A DNA stretch of 64,000 bases from Rhodoblastus acidophilus (GCF_025961575.1 NZ_JAOQNX010000007.1:114333-178332), one strand, 5' to 3'. Shown: positions 46,860 to 56,246, counted from the stretch's first letter. Program-made: numbers and translations. The notes: a model not told the origin generated them from the sequence alone.

Positions 46860-46993
46860 TGGCGCCCCCTCTCCCCGCGTGCGGGGAGAGGGAAGGGGTG
46901 AGGGGCTGGGGCGTTGGCCTCGACGTCGTCAGGACAGCGCGACGCTCAGCGCGTCGCTCCCATGTGGACGCCCTCCCCGCCATAGCGGGGAGA
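46860..46993. repeat. Two short hairpin repeats between yidC and engB
   Basis: CTCTCCCCGCGTGCGGGGAGAG (46869-46890) and CCTCCCCGCCATAGCGGGGAGAG (46971-46993). They are diverged relatives of family C (CTCCCC...GGGGAG) and may shape the operon transcript. Confidence 0.6.
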
Positions 46994-47003
46994 GAGGAAA
47001 GCC

Positions 47004-48794
47004 TTACTTCTTCTTGCCCACAATATTGTCGAACAGCTCGATCTTGGCGCCGGAGCGCTTCATGATCAGTCCCTGCTGCGCCACGGACAAGAGGTTGTTC
47101 CACGTCCAGTAGATCACCAGACCCGCCGGGAACGAGCCGAGCATGAAGGTGAAGATCACCGGCATCCACGCGAACATCGTCTTTTGCACGGGGTCGGTGG
47201 GCTCCGGGTTCATCTTCATCTGCACCCACATGGACACGCCCATGATCAGCGGCCAGATGCCGAGATGCAGCAGGTGGCCAAACACCGGGAGCGTGGTGGG
47301 ATCGTAGTTGATCAGCCCGAACAGGTTGAACACATTGGTCGGATCGGGGGCCGAAAGGTCATGGATCCAGCCGAAGAACGGCGCGTGCCGCATTTCGATG
47401 GCGACGAACAGCACCTTGTACAGCGAGAAGAACACCGGAATCTGCAACAGCACCGGCAGGCAGCCCGCGACCGGATTGACCTTTTCGGTCCGGTAGAGAT
47501 TCATCATCTCCTGCTGCTGCCGCTGCTTGTCGTCGGCGTATTTCTCCTGAATCTCCTTCATCTTCGGCTGGATGATCTTCATCTTGGCCATGGAGGCGTA
47601 GGACTTGTTCGCCAGCGGGAAGAACAGGATCTTGACGATCAGCGTGATCAGCAGAATGGCGACGCCGAAATTGCCAACCAGCGCGAACAGGGTTTCGAGC
47701 AGCCAGAACATCGGGCGGGTGATGAAATGGAACCAGCCCCAGTCGATCAGCATGTCGAATTTACTGACGCCCTGCTCGTTCTGGTAATAGGAGAGGACCC
47801 GGCTCTCCTTGGCGCCGGCGAAGACGCGGGTCGACAGCGTGGCGCTCTCGCCGGGCGCAAGGGTGCGCTGCTCGCCGAACGCGTCGGTCTGGTACTGCGG
47901 CTTGAAGCCCGGGAACATCCGGAACCAGCCCTTGTAGCCGCGCGCCGGGTCGGGAACGATCGCCGTCGCCCAATATTTGTCGGTGAAGCCGAGCCATCCG
48001 CCCACAGCATAGGAGTCGACCGGCAAAACCTTGGCCTTGTTGGTCTCCTTGGCGATCTGCGCATAGGTCACTTCGGTCGAGGCCTGGTCGGCGCCGATCA
48101 CGCCGATAAAGCCTTCATGCAGCACCGCGTAGCCCGATGTCGCGGGCTCGCCCTGCCGGGTGATGGTGGCGTTGGAGAAGAAGTTGACGGCGTCCTTGCC
48201 CTTGTTCTCGACCGTGTCGGCGACGGTGAACATGTAGAACTCGTCGACCGAAATCTTGCGCTTGATCACAAGACCCTTGCCATTGTCGTAGGTCAGGGTC
48301 ACGGGCGTGGTTTCGGTCAGACGCTGGCCGTCGGCCTTCCAGACGGTGTCCGCCTTGGGCAGGTCGAGCGCGACGCCTTGCGGCGCGACGTAATTGAGGT
48401 CGACGAAATAGCCGTCCTGCGCGCCGGAGGGCGACAACAGCACAATGTTGGGGCTATTCGGATCGATGGTCTCGCGATAGGCCTTCAGCGACAGGTCGTC
48501 GAGCCGCGAGCCCTTCAAAGCCAACGAGCCCGACAGATTCTTGGTGTCGATGACGATGCGCGGGCTCGCCGCGAGCGCGTCGGCGCGGCTCACGGTCGGG
48601 ACGACCGGCGCGACCGCCGCTGTTTCGGGCTGGGGCGCGTTGGGATCGGCCGGCTTGCCGCCCAATTGCTGGAGCTGGCTGGTGGTCTGTCGCGCCTGGT
48701 CGACCTTCGGCTTGGCGAAGAAATAGTTCCAGCCGACGATCACCATCAGCGACAGCGCCATGGCGAGGATGAGATTTTTTTGATCGTTCTGCAT
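47004..48794 (-). CDS. yidC: Membrane protein insertase YidC
   Basis: A 596-residue Oxa1-family insertase. The N-terminal anchor [20 protein letters not shown] is followed by a large periplasmic domain (~60-360). The core comes next with five helices and [20 protein letters not shown], then [21 protein letters not shown]. It inserts inner-membrane proteins with or without Sec. Two bases separate it from rnpA. Complete. Confidence 0.97.
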   Translation of the reverse strand: MQNDQKNLILAMALSLMVIVGWNYFFAKPKVDQARQTTSQLQQLGGKPADPNAPQPETAAVAPVVPTVSRADALAASPRIVIDTKNLSGSLALKGSRLDDLSLKAYRETIDPNSPNIVLLSPSGAQDGYFVDLNYVAPQGVALDLPKADTVWKADGQRLTETTPVTLTYDNGKGLVIKRKISVDEFYMFTVADTVENKGKDAVNFFSNATITRQGEPATSGYAVLHEGFIGVIGADQASTEVTYAQIAKETNKAKVLPVDSYAVGGWLGFTDKYWATAIVPDPARGYKGWFRMFPGFKPQYQTDAFGEQRTLAPGESATLSTRVFAGAKESRVLSYYQNEQGVSKFDMLIDWGWFHFITRPMFWLLETLFALVGNFGVAILLITLIVKILFFPLANKSYASMAKMKIIQPKMKEIQEKYADDKQRQQQEMMNLYRTEKVNPVAGCLPVLLQIPVFFSLYKVLFVAIEMRHAPFFGWIHDLSAPDPTNVFNLFGLINYDPTTLPVFGHLLHLGIWPLIMGVSMWVQMKMNPEPTDPVQKTMFAWMPVIFTFMLGSFPAGLVIYWTWNNLLSVAQQGLIMKRSGAKIELFDNIVGKKK

Positions 48795-48796
48795 GT

Positions 48797-49222
48797 TCAG
48801 CGGTCTGGCTTGCGTTCGGCGGAATGGAGTTTGTGCAGGGCGCCCAGGAATTCGCGGCGCAGGTCGTCAAAGCCGGCGGTCAGCGCCTCGATGCGGCCGA
48901 CCAGAACATAGTCCATGCCCGGCCTCGCGTCCCCAGCGGCATGGAGACGCACGATCTCGCGCAAGCGACGACGAATGCGATTGCGTATGACGGAATTGCC
49001 TGTCTTTTTCGTGACAGTGAATCCGAAGCGCGGCGCCGAACCTTGCGCTTCGCGCCGCTTGCGCGCCTGCATCACGAAACAGCGCTGATGCTGGCGTCGT
49101 CCCTTGGCGGCGGCGAGAAAATCCGCGCGCTTTTTCAAGCGCTCCGGACATGCCGACGCCGCGCCTTCGGCGGGCGCCGAAGGGCGGCGAGAGCAAGAAT
49201 CGCCGTCACCGGGACGGGGCAT
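48797..49222 (-). CDS. rnpA: Ribonuclease P protein component
   Basis: A 141-residue basic protein using ATG 49222. The core [40 protein letters not shown] (the RNR motif) and DYVLVGR are diagnostic. The first ~28 residues are not conserved, so a TTG start near 49141 is possible. It assists the RNase P RNA in tRNA 5' maturation. It follows rpmH by 22 bases. Confidence 0.93.
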   Translation of the reverse strand: MPRPGDGDSCSRRPSAPAEGAASACPERLKKRADFLAAAKGRRQHQRCFVMQARKRREAQGSAPRFGFTVTKKTGNSVIRNRIRRRLREIVRLHAAGDARPGMDYVLVGRIEALTAGFDDLRREFLGALHKLHSAERKPDR

Positions 49223-49244
49223 GGCGCGCAACGGCGCCGCGCGA

Positions 49245-49379
49245 TCAGGCGGAGAGACGCTTGCGGCCGCGGGCGCGACGGGCATTCAGCACCTTGCGGC
49301 CGCCGACGGTGGCCATGCGGGCGCGAAAACCATGACGGCGCTTGCGCACGATTTTGGAGGGTTGATAAGTCCGCTTCAC
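49245..49379 (-). CDS. rpmH: 50S ribosomal protein L34
   Basis: A 44-residue basic protein: [18 protein letters not shown], then [20 protein letters not shown]. The GTG start at 49379 is preceded by GGAG. It heads the rpmH-rnpA-yidC-engB-argB unit. Length exactly matches the family. Confidence 0.97.
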   Translation of the reverse strand: MKRTYQPSKIVRKRRHGFRARMATVGGRKVLNARRARGRKRLSA

Positions 49380-49539
49380 GGGTCTGCTCCGGTTTCTCTT
49401 GAGCGCCGGGATTTAAGCCCGCGCCATGTGTCCAAAAATTTCGCGCTTTCGCCGGTTCCCGTCTGGTCCTGGATCGGATTGACTTGATCAGGACGCAAAC
49501 GCCCATCGACGTCGGCGCGAAGCCGAAATCGCGAGCGGC

Positions 49540-49569
49540 CTTATAGAGGCAAGGTTCGCGAAAAGTCAA
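49540..49569 (-). promoter_or_regulatory. Sigma-70-type promoter of the rpmH operon
   Basis: On the minus strand TTGACT (49569-49564), an 18-base spacer and TATAAG (49545-49540). It lies 160 bases upstream of rpmH. The rest of the 300-base gap up to the tRNA shows nothing else certain. Confidence 0.75.
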
Positions 49570-49683
49570 CGCGTCGGCTGTGGGAAACGCGGCTACGAAA
49601 AAATCGTGAAATCAGACTTGCCAAGCCGGCTCGGAGCCGTTAGACACCCCCTCAGTCGCGGCGGCCAAGCGCTGCTGCGAAAG

Positions 49684-49760
49684 GCGCCCGTAGCTCAGCT
49701 GGATAGAGCACCAGACTACGAATCTGGGGGTCAGAGGTTCGAATCCTTTCGGGCGCGCCA
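49684..49760 (+). tRNA. tRNA-Arg (anticodon ACG)
   Basis: A 77-nt cloverleaf: acceptor GCGCCCG/CGGGCGC, D arm GCTC..GAGC, anticodon stem CCAGA/TCTGG with loop CTACGAA, T arm AGAGG-TTCGAAT-CCTTT, discriminator G and encoded CCA. ACG is deaminated by TadA (28192) to read CGU, CGC and CGA. Confidence 0.97.
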
Positions 49761-49783
49761 TTAAAATTCAAACACTTAGATGC

Positions 49784-49813
49784 AAAAAAGCCCGGCCGTT
49801 GTGCCGGGTTTTT
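49784..49813 (+). terminator. Terminator after tRNA-Arg
   Basis: CCCGGC-CGTTGT-GCCGGG followed by TTTTT, with an A run upstream. Normal tRNA transcript end. Confidence 0.8.
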
Positions 49814-49999
49814 GCGTTGCGGTAAGCATTCGGTAAGCGATTTCCGGAAATCGACGCTCACCCGAAAAAACCCCGCGACCGGTGTTCACCGTGCGTGGCT
49901 CTGTGGGCCACTTCACTTCCATCGGTGCGCGCAATGACATATCGCATTGCACAATAAGAACCAGAACCTACCCTCTACGCCGACGAAGAGGAGCGAGCG

Positions 50000-50236
50000 A
50001 TGGAACCTCATCAGTCGGACGGCTGGACGATAGAAGCCAGCGCACACGATGAGCGCGGCTTTGTGACCTGCGTTGCCGCAGGCGCCATCGTCTGGCGCGG
50101 ACCATTAGCAAAGCTGGCTGCCGCCGATATGCCTCGCTTCGAAGTAATCTATTGCCACGACGACGACGTCGGGCAGATCGTGAGCGCGCTTGGGAAGGAA
50201 CCGACCCGAAAAAGGGCGCGCCAGATATCAAACTGA
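50000..50236 (+). CDS. Small hypothetical protein
   Basis: A 78-residue protein with a GAGGAG ribosome binding site eight bases before ATG 50000. The sequence (WTIEASAHDERGFVTCVAAG, then DDDVGQIVSALGKEP) looks folded but matches no family I know. It is the first gene after the tRNA and begins the accessory region. Confidence 0.55.
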   Translation: MEPHQSDGWTIEASAHDERGFVTCVAAGAIVWRGPLAKLAAADMPRFEVIYCHDDDVGQIVSALGKEPTRKRARQISN

Positions 50237-50725
50237 CAGAAGCCAAAAAAAGCCCGGCGCGCATTGGCCGGGCTAGGACAACGCTTTATCGCGGTGTAGC
50301 GCGAAGTTGCCAAGCGTCGTCAGCGTTATACGCCAAGCCTCACGCCTCGCACATCCGGGGAATCCACAGGTGCCGCCGCTTTGTGGGCTGCTGTGGGCCT
50401 TTTTGGCGCGGGCAACGCCACGAAACGGACTCCAGTCCAGTCTTGCCCCGGCAACGCGCCACACGTTGCTCCTCATAAACATTGCGATACGACTATCGCC
50501 GACTTGCCCGCTCCAAGCTCCGATTGAGCAGGCTTTTTCGGCATTAGGTAGCAAGCTCACCAAGCCAAGAATCAACGACTTGCAACCGCATGGTTGGTTG
50601 ATGCGGCGGAATCACTGGCCTACCAATTTCATCGCGATCAGAGTTTGGTCATAGCGGTCGCAGCCTGGCCGGACTGCTTCATTCGACGCCCCAGAGCGGA
50701 TCGGCCCATTATCCGAGAGGGCCAC
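50237..50725. other. Gap with a hairpin and the left 26-bp repeat
   Basis: No gene is supported. It contains AGCCCGGC...GCCGGGCT (50251-50274) with a T run on the minus side, and the left copy of a 26-bp inverted repeat (50539-50564). Confidence 0.5.
50539..50564. repeat. 26-bp perfect inverted repeat, left copy
   Basis: Begins CGGCATTAGG and ends CTCACCAAG; the exact reverse complement is at 52384-52409. The match stops sharply at both ends. Confidence 0.85.
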
Positions 50726-50968
50726 ATGACAGACGCAAGAAACGCCGCGATAGCCCGCGCGCTGGTCAACCTCTATTACGTCCTTGCTGAATTTGACCAG
50801 GCCGGCGACCCCGAGGCCGCTATGGCCGAAGGCAGCAAATATGTCGCGCTAGCGATCCAAGAGCTTATCGGGCTGTCCCCGGCTTATGACGGGGATGAGC
50901 TTGAGGACATAATCCCGCAAGCATCCGGCCCGAGAGGCAATCAGCGCCGCCGGTCTATGATTTCCTAA
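50726..50968 (+). CDS. Small helical protein, paralogue of 52555
   Basis: An 80-residue protein with GAGAGG before ATG 50726. The core ARALVNLYYVLAEFDQAGDP-EAAMAEG resembles the 59-residue product at 52555 (ERALIDLFYAHAELTAATDP-EAVARAI). Both should form two helices. Function unknown. It is followed 120 bases later by a strong terminator. Confidence 0.65.
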   Translation: MTDARNAAIARALVNLYYVLAEFDQAGDPEAAMAEGSKYVALAIQELIGLSPAYDGDELEDIIPQASGPRGNQRRRSMIS

Positions 50969-51088
50969 ACAGGAGGGGGAATCACTGGGAACGCTCAACC
51001 GCTAAGTTGGTTGCAGCCTGCCTTCGCACCATTAACTTTGAGGCGCGGTTCTCCTCGACCGCAGACGCGGCGACTCAGCCAGCGTTGG

Positions 51089-51130
51089 CCCGCCCCAGTG
51101 TCGCTACACCACTGGGGCGGGTTTTGTTTT
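51089..51130 (+). terminator. Strong intrinsic terminator
   Basis: A 12-bp perfect stem CCCGCCCCAGTG/CACTGGGGCGGG with a 9-base loop, then TTTTGTTTT. It ends the 50726 transcript. Confidence 0.88.
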
Positions 51131-51163
51131 GCGCGAATGGCGTCCTGCGCAACCACAGGTGTC

Positions 51164-51403
51164 TTATAGCCAGCGCTTGACGCCATGGTGCCGCGAGCAG
51201 GTCCCGCGCCGGTGATGCGAATAGCTGCGGCTCCCGTCTCGGCAGATCGCCATTTTGTGGCCGCCGTGGCGCCCGCATGAGGGCGAGTGGACAATGACCC
51301 CGTAATAATTGCGGTAGTGGCGCCGATTGCAGCGATATGCCTCCGCATTTGAGGCAAGCGAGACAAAAAAGATGGCGGCGAGCGCCAAAGCTAAGCCCTT
51401 CAT
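51164..51403 (-). CDS. Exported DUF3761-like protein
   Basis: A 79-residue protein with signal peptide (MKGLALALAAIFFVSLASNA). The mature part has paired cysteines and the SYSHHRRGTCSRHHGV motif of DUF3761, found in small periplasmic proteins of Proteobacteria. It may bind metal through Cys and His; that is inference. ATG 51403 has GGGGA upstream. Common on mobile DNA. Confidence 0.78.
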   Translation of the reverse strand: MKGLALALAAIFFVSLASNAEAYRCNRRHYRNYYGVIVHSPSCGRHGGHKMAICRDGSRSYSHHRRGTCSRHHGVKRWL

Positions 51404-51441
51404 GCGCAATCCCCAAAATCAACGTTTGGGAAGGTGCGCTG

Positions 51442-51870
51442 TTACGTTTCAGTTGTCCATAGCCTGACACCTTTGCGCTTTCCGCCATCGCCGACCGTAC
51501 CCCGCCGCGCCGCCATGGAAAGCGCCTGCACGATCCTGAACGAAACCGACTTCCTCAGAACCTTGTCGCCTTCGTCCAGCCCTTTGGCGCGGACAACGCG
51601 CAAGGCAAGCTCTCGGTTATCCAGCGGACCTTCCTCAGCCAGTGCAGCGCGGCAGAGCTTCACGATCTCCCCACGCTTGAAGAGGTGGCGAACCTCGACA
51701 TAGACCGGGAACTGTTCGGGCTCGCCGTTCAACTCGAAAAGCCGCAGCGTCGTATTCACCGCTGAGAGGTCGCGCTTGGCTTCCTCTATCTTGGCTTCAT
51801 ATGCGGCAATTGCGGATTCGATTTCATCGCGCTTGCGGCGGAGAATGGAGATTGCGAGGGGATCGGCCAT
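51442..51870 (-). CDS. Hypothetical protein with coiled coil and winged-helix-like C-terminus
   Basis: A 142-residue protein. Residues ~8-45 form a coiled coil (DEIESAIAAYEAKIEEAKRD), and the rest has an LNGEPEQFPVYVE linker and a FKRGEIVKLCRAALAEEGP ... LRKSVSFRIVQALSMAARRG pattern of a winged helix. Similar proteins occur in Rhizobiales islands. Possibly a DNA-binding protein. Confidence 0.7.
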   Translation of the reverse strand: MADPLAISILRRKRDEIESAIAAYEAKIEEAKRDLSAVNTTLRLFELNGEPEQFPVYVEVRHLFKRGEIVKLCRAALAEEGPLDNRELALRVVRAKGLDEGDKVLRKSVSFRIVQALSMAARRGTVGDGGKRKGVRLWTTET

Positions 51871-51912
51871 GCCCGCATCACCCCTATTGATCTATTTTTT
51901 GGGAGCGTCGGA

Positions 51913-52227
51913 GTGCCAAGCGCGGTTTTTGAATTATTCCTCGAAGCGATTGCGCAGAAAAAACAACTTGTCCTTTCTTACCAGGGGTTTCGTCGCGAGG
52001 TTTGTCCGCATGTGGTTGGCTATGGGAGCGACAACTCGGAACACGCTCTGGTCTTTCAATTCGCGGGGCAGAGCCCCAATGGGCTTGTTCCAGGAGGGGA
52101 ATGGCGCTGCTTGGAACTTTGCCATGTCCAATCCCCGCAAATCCAAGACGGCCCATGGCATACGAAAAATAAGCACACGCGCCCGCAAAGCCGCATCGAA
52201 CGCGTCGCGCTAGAGGTCGATCATTAA
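51913..52227 (+). CDS. Small conserved WYL-like protein
   Basis: A 104-residue protein using GTG 51913 behind GGAG. The pattern LSYQGFRREVCPHVVGYG ... FQFAG ... PGGEWRCLEL ... GPWHTKNKHTRPQ is a widespread small family with a beta-barrel pattern like WYL domains that bind nucleic acid or nucleotides. No partner domain. It is divergent from the 51442 gene, 42 bases apart. Confidence 0.75.
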   Translation: MPSAVFELFLEAIAQKKQLVLSYQGFRREVCPHVVGYGSDNSEHALVFQFAGQSPNGLVPGGEWRCLELCHVQSPQIQDGPWHTKNKHTRPQSRIERVALEVDH

Positions 52228-52554
52228 GCTCCGTATTTGGAGCGAGCATATTCCCGACACCGGCTTTCCGCATTAGGCCCGCAGAAGATCGCCAGGGTCA
52301 CAGATATACGGCGCTCATTCTGCGAAACTTCTGTCATCTCTCCTCAATTGTCGCTGCAATCAGACAATCGCTCAAGAGACGGACTTGGTGAGCTTGCTAC
52401 CTAATGCCGCAAGCCCGGTATTTGGCAGCAAGCCACCAAAGCCGAGTTTCCGGTTAACGTGTTAAGATTAACCCGACGTGACCTTCACGTGAGATTCGAC
52501 GCCCGGTACCGATTCCATACAGGCATTTGATGCCGACGATGGAGTGCCGGCCGA
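52228..52554. other. Gap with right 26-bp repeat and palindromes
   Basis: No gene. It contains the right copy of the 26-bp inverted repeat, GGTTAA...TTAACC (52452-52473) and an imperfect CGTGACCTTCACG palindrome, perhaps the promoter region of the 52555 gene. Confidence 0.5.
52384..52409. repeat. 26-bp perfect inverted repeat, right copy
   Basis: Exact reverse complement of 50539-50564. The two copies enclose about 1.8 kb with four small genes. Confidence 0.85.
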
Positions 52555-52734
52555 ATGGATAACTCAAAATCAACTGAGCGCGCCTTGATTGACCTTTTCT
52601 ACGCGCACGCAGAACTGACCGCGGCAACAGACCCTGAAGCGGTAGCCCGCGCCATTAGACATATCGAAGCCGCTCTTACTGAATTGAAGTCGATTGCACC
52701 GCGGTTCGAAGCGAAGGCCGCGCGAGCGGCCTAA
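52555..52734 (+). CDS. Small helical protein, paralogue of 50726
   Basis: A 59-residue protein (DNSKSTERALIDLFYAHAEL, then TDPEAVARAI and ALTELKSIAPRF). It aligns with the 50726 product over most of its length. ATG 52555 has only a weak GGAG about 10 bases upstream. A strong terminator follows, which supports real transcription. Confidence 0.7.
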   Translation: MDNSKSTERALIDLFYAHAELTAATDPEAVARAIRHIEAALTELKSIAPRFEAKAARAA

Positions 52735-52755
52735 CAATCCCATAGTTTCAACTTC

Positions 52756-52796
52756 GCCGCTCCGGCGGGTAGCGACGCCGAAGCGGCTTCTTTTAT
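52756..52796 (+). terminator. Intrinsic terminator after the 52555 gene
   Basis: A 12-bp stem with one mismatch, GCCGCTCCGGCG/CGCCGAAGCGGC, an 8-base loop, then TTCTTTTAT. Confidence 0.82.
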
Positions 52797-52890
52797 GACG
52801 GGGCGCATTCAGGAGCTCCGGACACGCAGCTGCAGCGTGAATTCGACAAGCTGGGCGAAGGCAGCCGGGGCTTGTCGCACCACTCTGAAC

Positions 52891-55071
52891 TCAGCCCGTA
52901 AGCCACTCCCGCAGCTGCGTCCAGCGACGATGCGCGCCAGCATTTCGGACGGCCATCGCCAGGGCGCGCCGCTGGCCTACGACGACGACCAGGCGCTTAC
53001 CGCGCGTCACGGCCGTGTAAATCAGGTTGCGCGCAAGCATGGTGTAATGCTGGGTGGCGAGCGTGATCACCACCGCCGGATATTCCGAGCCCTGCGACTT
53101 GTGGATGGTCGTCGCGTAAGCCGGCACCAGCGCGTCGAGCTCGCCGAAAGGATAGACGACGTCGCGCCCGTCGAAATTCACCGTGAGCGCCTGCTCGTCC
53201 ATGTCGATCGCGGCGACGCGGCCGAGGTCGCCATTGAAAACCTCGCGATCATAATCGTTTTCGGTCTGCATCACCTTGTCGCCAGGCGCGAAGATGGAGC
53301 CGAACCGTTCGACCTTTTCCGCCGGCGACGGGTTCAACGCCTTCTGCAGGTCCGCATTCAGGGCGCGGGCACCGAGCGCGCCACGCTGCATAGGACAGAG
53401 CACTTGAACATCCTGGACGGGATCAAGGCCGAAGCGGCGTGGGATGCGGTCGCGCACGATCTCGACGACCTTGGCGGCGCCCTGTTCAGGCTCGCCGGCG
53501 TCCACGAAGAAAAAATCGGACGCCTCGCCGCTTTTGGGCCATTCCGGCATCTCGCCGCGGTTGATCCGGTGGGCGTTGACCACGATTCGGCTCTCGGCGG
53601 CCTGGCGGAACACCTCGGTAAGGCGCGCAACGGGAACCGCGCCGGACGTGATGATGTCGGCGAGCACCTGACCCGGGCCCACCGATGGCAGCTGGTCGAC
53701 GTCGCCGACGAGCAGCAGCCCCGCCGCCGGCGGGATCGCCTTGAGCAGCGCGAACATCAGCGAGACGTCGACCATGCTCGTTTCGTCGATCACCAGCAGA
53801 TCGCAGGCGAGCGGGTTCTCGGCGTTGCGCTTGAAGCCTCCCTCCTTCGGGTTGGTCTCCAGCAGCCGATGGATCGTCTTGGCCTCGAGCCCGGTCTGAT
53901 CCGTCATCCGCTTGGCGGCGCGGCCTGTCGGCGCCGCGAGCAACAGCTCGACCTTCTTGGCCGCGAGGATCCGCAGGATGGCGTCGAGCAGCGTCGTCTT
54001 GCCAACGCCCGGGCCGCCGGTGATCACCGCGACCTTCGCCGCCAGGACCTGTCCGACGGCGGCGCGCTGCGACTGCGCGAGTTGCTTGCCGGTCTTTCCC
54101 TCGACCCATGCAATGGCCTTGTCGGCGTCAATGGCGGGCCAGGCCGGCGCGCCGTCAGCAAGCGCCCGCAGACGTTCGGCCACGCCGCGCTCGGCCGCGT
54201 GGAGCCCGCGCAGGAAGATGCAGTCCTTCCCTCCGATCGTGTCGGCGACCACCTCGCCGCCCTCGAGTTCGAACGCCAGCGCGTCCTCGATGGCGCCGGC
54301 GTCGATATCGAGCAGTTCGCCGGCCAGTTTGAGCAGATCGGCGCGCGGAACGCCGCAATTTCCATCGTCAGCTGCCTCCTGGAGCGCGAAGGAAACGCCG
54401 GCGCGCAGCCGTTGGGGCGCGTTCTTCGTCATGCCCAGCTTCATGGCGATGGCATCGGCTGTCCGGAACCCTATGCCGCGGATGTCGCGCGCCAGGCGAT
54501 AGGGGTTCTCCGTCATCACCTGAATGGCTTCGTGGCCGTAGGTCTTGAAGATCCGCACCGCGCGCGAGGTTCCCACGCCATGGGAGTGCAGGAAAACCAT
54601 GATGTCGCGCACGGCCTTCTGCTCGGCCCAGCCGGCGGCGATTCGCGCGGCGCGCATTTCCCCAATGCCCGACACTTCGCGCAGCCGCGTCGGCTCGGCC
54701 TCGATGATTTCGAAGGTGCGCACGCCAAAGAGGGCGACAATTCGCTCGGCAAGTTTCGGCCCGATGCCGCGCACCATGCCGGAGCCGAGATATTTCTCGA
54801 TCCCCTCGGCCGTCGTCGGCGCCGTGGTTTTCAGGAACTCGGCCTTGAATTGCAGCCCGTGCGCCCGATCCGTGAACCAGACGCCGACGGCGTGAATGAA
54901 CTCGCCGGCGGATATCGATGCGACATGGCCGACGACCGGAACCAGGTCGCGATGGCCGCGCGCCTTCACCTTAAGGACGGCAAAGCCGTTATCCTCGTTG
55001 TGGAAGGTCACGCGCTCGACGGAGCCGACCAGCGTGTCCTTCGGCGGTAATCCGTCGGCGCCCGGCTTCAT
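52891..55071 (-). CDS. recD2: RecD2-type superfamily 1B DNA helicase
   Basis: A 726-residue 5'-to-3' helicase of the RecD2 family. An N-terminal OB-like domain (SVERVTFHNEDNGFAVL) is followed by helix-hairpin-helix motifs (VRGIGPKLAERIVALFG; VSGIGEMRAARIAAG). Walker A GGPGVGKTT is at ~350, Walker B DLLVIDETSMVD, QLPSVGPG, and the C-terminal TIHKSQGSEYP and YTAVTRGK motifs are intact. It works without RecBC. Its ATG overlaps the integrase stop by 4 bases, so the two are co-translated. Confidence 0.94.
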   Translation of the reverse strand: MKPGADGLPPKDTLVGSVERVTFHNEDNGFAVLKVKARGHRDLVPVVGHVASISAGEFIHAVGVWFTDRAHGLQFKAEFLKTTAPTTAEGIEKYLGSGMVRGIGPKLAERIVALFGVRTFEIIEAEPTRLREVSGIGEMRAARIAAGWAEQKAVRDIMVFLHSHGVGTSRAVRIFKTYGHEAIQVMTENPYRLARDIRGIGFRTADAIAMKLGMTKNAPQRLRAGVSFALQEAADDGNCGVPRADLLKLAGELLDIDAGAIEDALAFELEGGEVVADTIGGKDCIFLRGLHAAERGVAERLRALADGAPAWPAIDADKAIAWVEGKTGKQLAQSQRAAVGQVLAAKVAVITGGPGVGKTTLLDAILRILAAKKVELLLAAPTGRAAKRMTDQTGLEAKTIHRLLETNPKEGGFKRNAENPLACDLLVIDETSMVDVSLMFALLKAIPPAAGLLLVGDVDQLPSVGPGQVLADIITSGAVPVARLTEVFRQAAESRIVVNAHRINRGEMPEWPKSGEASDFFFVDAGEPEQGAAKVVEIVRDRIPRRFGLDPVQDVQVLCPMQRGALGARALNADLQKALNPSPAEKVERFGSIFAPGDKVMQTENDYDREVFNGDLGRVAAIDMDEQALTVNFDGRDVVYPFGELDALVPAYATTIHKSQGSEYPAVVITLATQHYTMLARNLIYTAVTRGKRLVVVVGQRRALAMAVRNAGAHRRWTQLREWLTG

Positions 55072-56246
55072 GGGATCGTCGCCGGCCGGGCCCGCGCCTG
55101 CTTGTGCAGGGCCGCCTCGTCCGATGATTTAGCCATGACCTCCCTCCCCGCGATGTGGGGGATTGCTGCATCGATCGCGTCGCGGAGCTCATCGTCCAGA
55201 ACGTGGGCGTAAAACTTGGCAGTCGTCTCGATTCGCGCGTGCCCGAGCTGGCGCTGCGCGGCCTTCAAGCCTTTCGCGCGCGTCATGGCTGAGCCCATGG
55301 TGTGGCGGGCATCATGGAAGCGGACCTTCAGGCCGAGCCGCGCCGCCGCGCGCGCGAAGGCAGATTTCAGGCCTTCATAGGCGACCGGATATCGCTGGCG
55401 AAGCCGCTTCTCCCTGCCGCCTTTTCCGCCCCGGCGCCGACAGACATAGGTGAAGACGTGAGCCGGGTCCTTGCCGACCTGGGCGCCCAGGATCGCCATG
55501 GCGGCCTTCCCAAGAATCACCTGCCGCTCTCTCCCGCCCTTCTGCGTCAGCGTCGCCGTCGCCTTCTCCATGTCAACCTGCGACCATTCCATGAAGCATT
55601 CGGCAAGGCGCAGGCCGGTAGCGAGGCTGAACAGCCAGACCTCGCGATACCCCTCCGGCATGGCGTCGGCGATAGCCTGTTGATCGCCGCGCTTGATTTC
55701 GACGCCGATGGTCTCACGCTCCTTGAGGCGGTGGTTCGACCATTTCGGCTCATCGGGGAAGGTCAGCTTCCATGCGTCGCGGGCGTGGCCGAAGACCTTG
55801 CGGAGGGCGTCCACGGTCGTCCTGTTCACGGTGCCGTTTTGAATCCTGCCCTGATCTTTCCGGCCCCATGCCGTCTCGGCGCGGCGGCTGGCGACCCATG
55901 CCGCGATTTCGGCGTCTTGGATATCGGTCATCGGGCGGTTCTCTCCGAAATGCTCGGACATGCGTTCGAGGTTCCGCAGGACCGTATCCGAGCCGGCGAG
56001 GAACTGGCCCTTTTCCTGCCAGTATCGCGCGATTGCCAGACCGAGCGTCAGAACCCCATGCCCTCGGAAAACCCGCTCGGCGGATTTTCTTCTCTCTATC
56101 TCCCGCGCGGCTTCGGCTTTGCACTCTCGCTCGGCAATTTCTGCCTCTCGGCGGCTCTGCTTGCCCGTAGAGCCGCGAAATCGAGCGCCTTGAAGGCAGA
56201 ATTCATACCAGAAATACGGGGAGTCTTTCCGCTTGAAGACGGACAT
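55068..56246 (-). CDS. int: Tyrosine site-specific integrase
   Basis: A 392-residue tyrosine recombinase. The arm-binding/core part spans ~1-180, and the catalytic domain carries Arg in ATGLRLAE (~210), the HDARHTMGSA box (~308-317), the GHARIETTAKFYAH box with Tyr ~345 as nucleophile. All catalytic residues are visible. The N-terminus overlaps the excisionase gene by about 150 bases in another frame, typical of phage xis/int. Probable ICE or phage integrase. Confidence 0.95.
   Translation of the reverse strand: MSVFKRKDSPYFWYEFCLQGARFRGSTGKQSRREAEIAERECKAEAAREIERRKSAERVFRGHGVLTLGLAIARYWQEKGQFLAGSDTVLRNLERMSEHFGENRPMTDIQDAEIAAWVASRRAETAWGRKDQGRIQNGTVNRTTVDALRKVFGHARDAWKLTFPDEPKWSNHRLKERETIGVEIKRGDQQAIADAMPEGYREVWLFSLATGLRLAECFMEWSQVDMEKATATLTQKGGRERQVILGKAAMAILGAQVGKDPAHVFTYVCRRRGGKGGREKRLRQRYPVAYEGLKSAFARAAARLGLKVRFHDARHTMGSAMTRAKGLKAAQRQLGHARIETTAKFYAHVLDDELRDAIDAAIPHIAGREVMAKSSDEAALHKQARARPATIP

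Noticed and set aside
50214..50223. GGGCGCGCCA matching the tRNA-Arg 3' end, possible att site
   Set aside because: Only 10 bases, inside a coding frame, with differing flanks; too short and GC-biased to be a convincing attachment site. The true element ends were not found.
52795..55050. Long open frame on the plus strand opposite recD2
   Set aside because: It mirrors the well-supported helicase on the other strand, has no family motifs and arises from GC-rich codon use.
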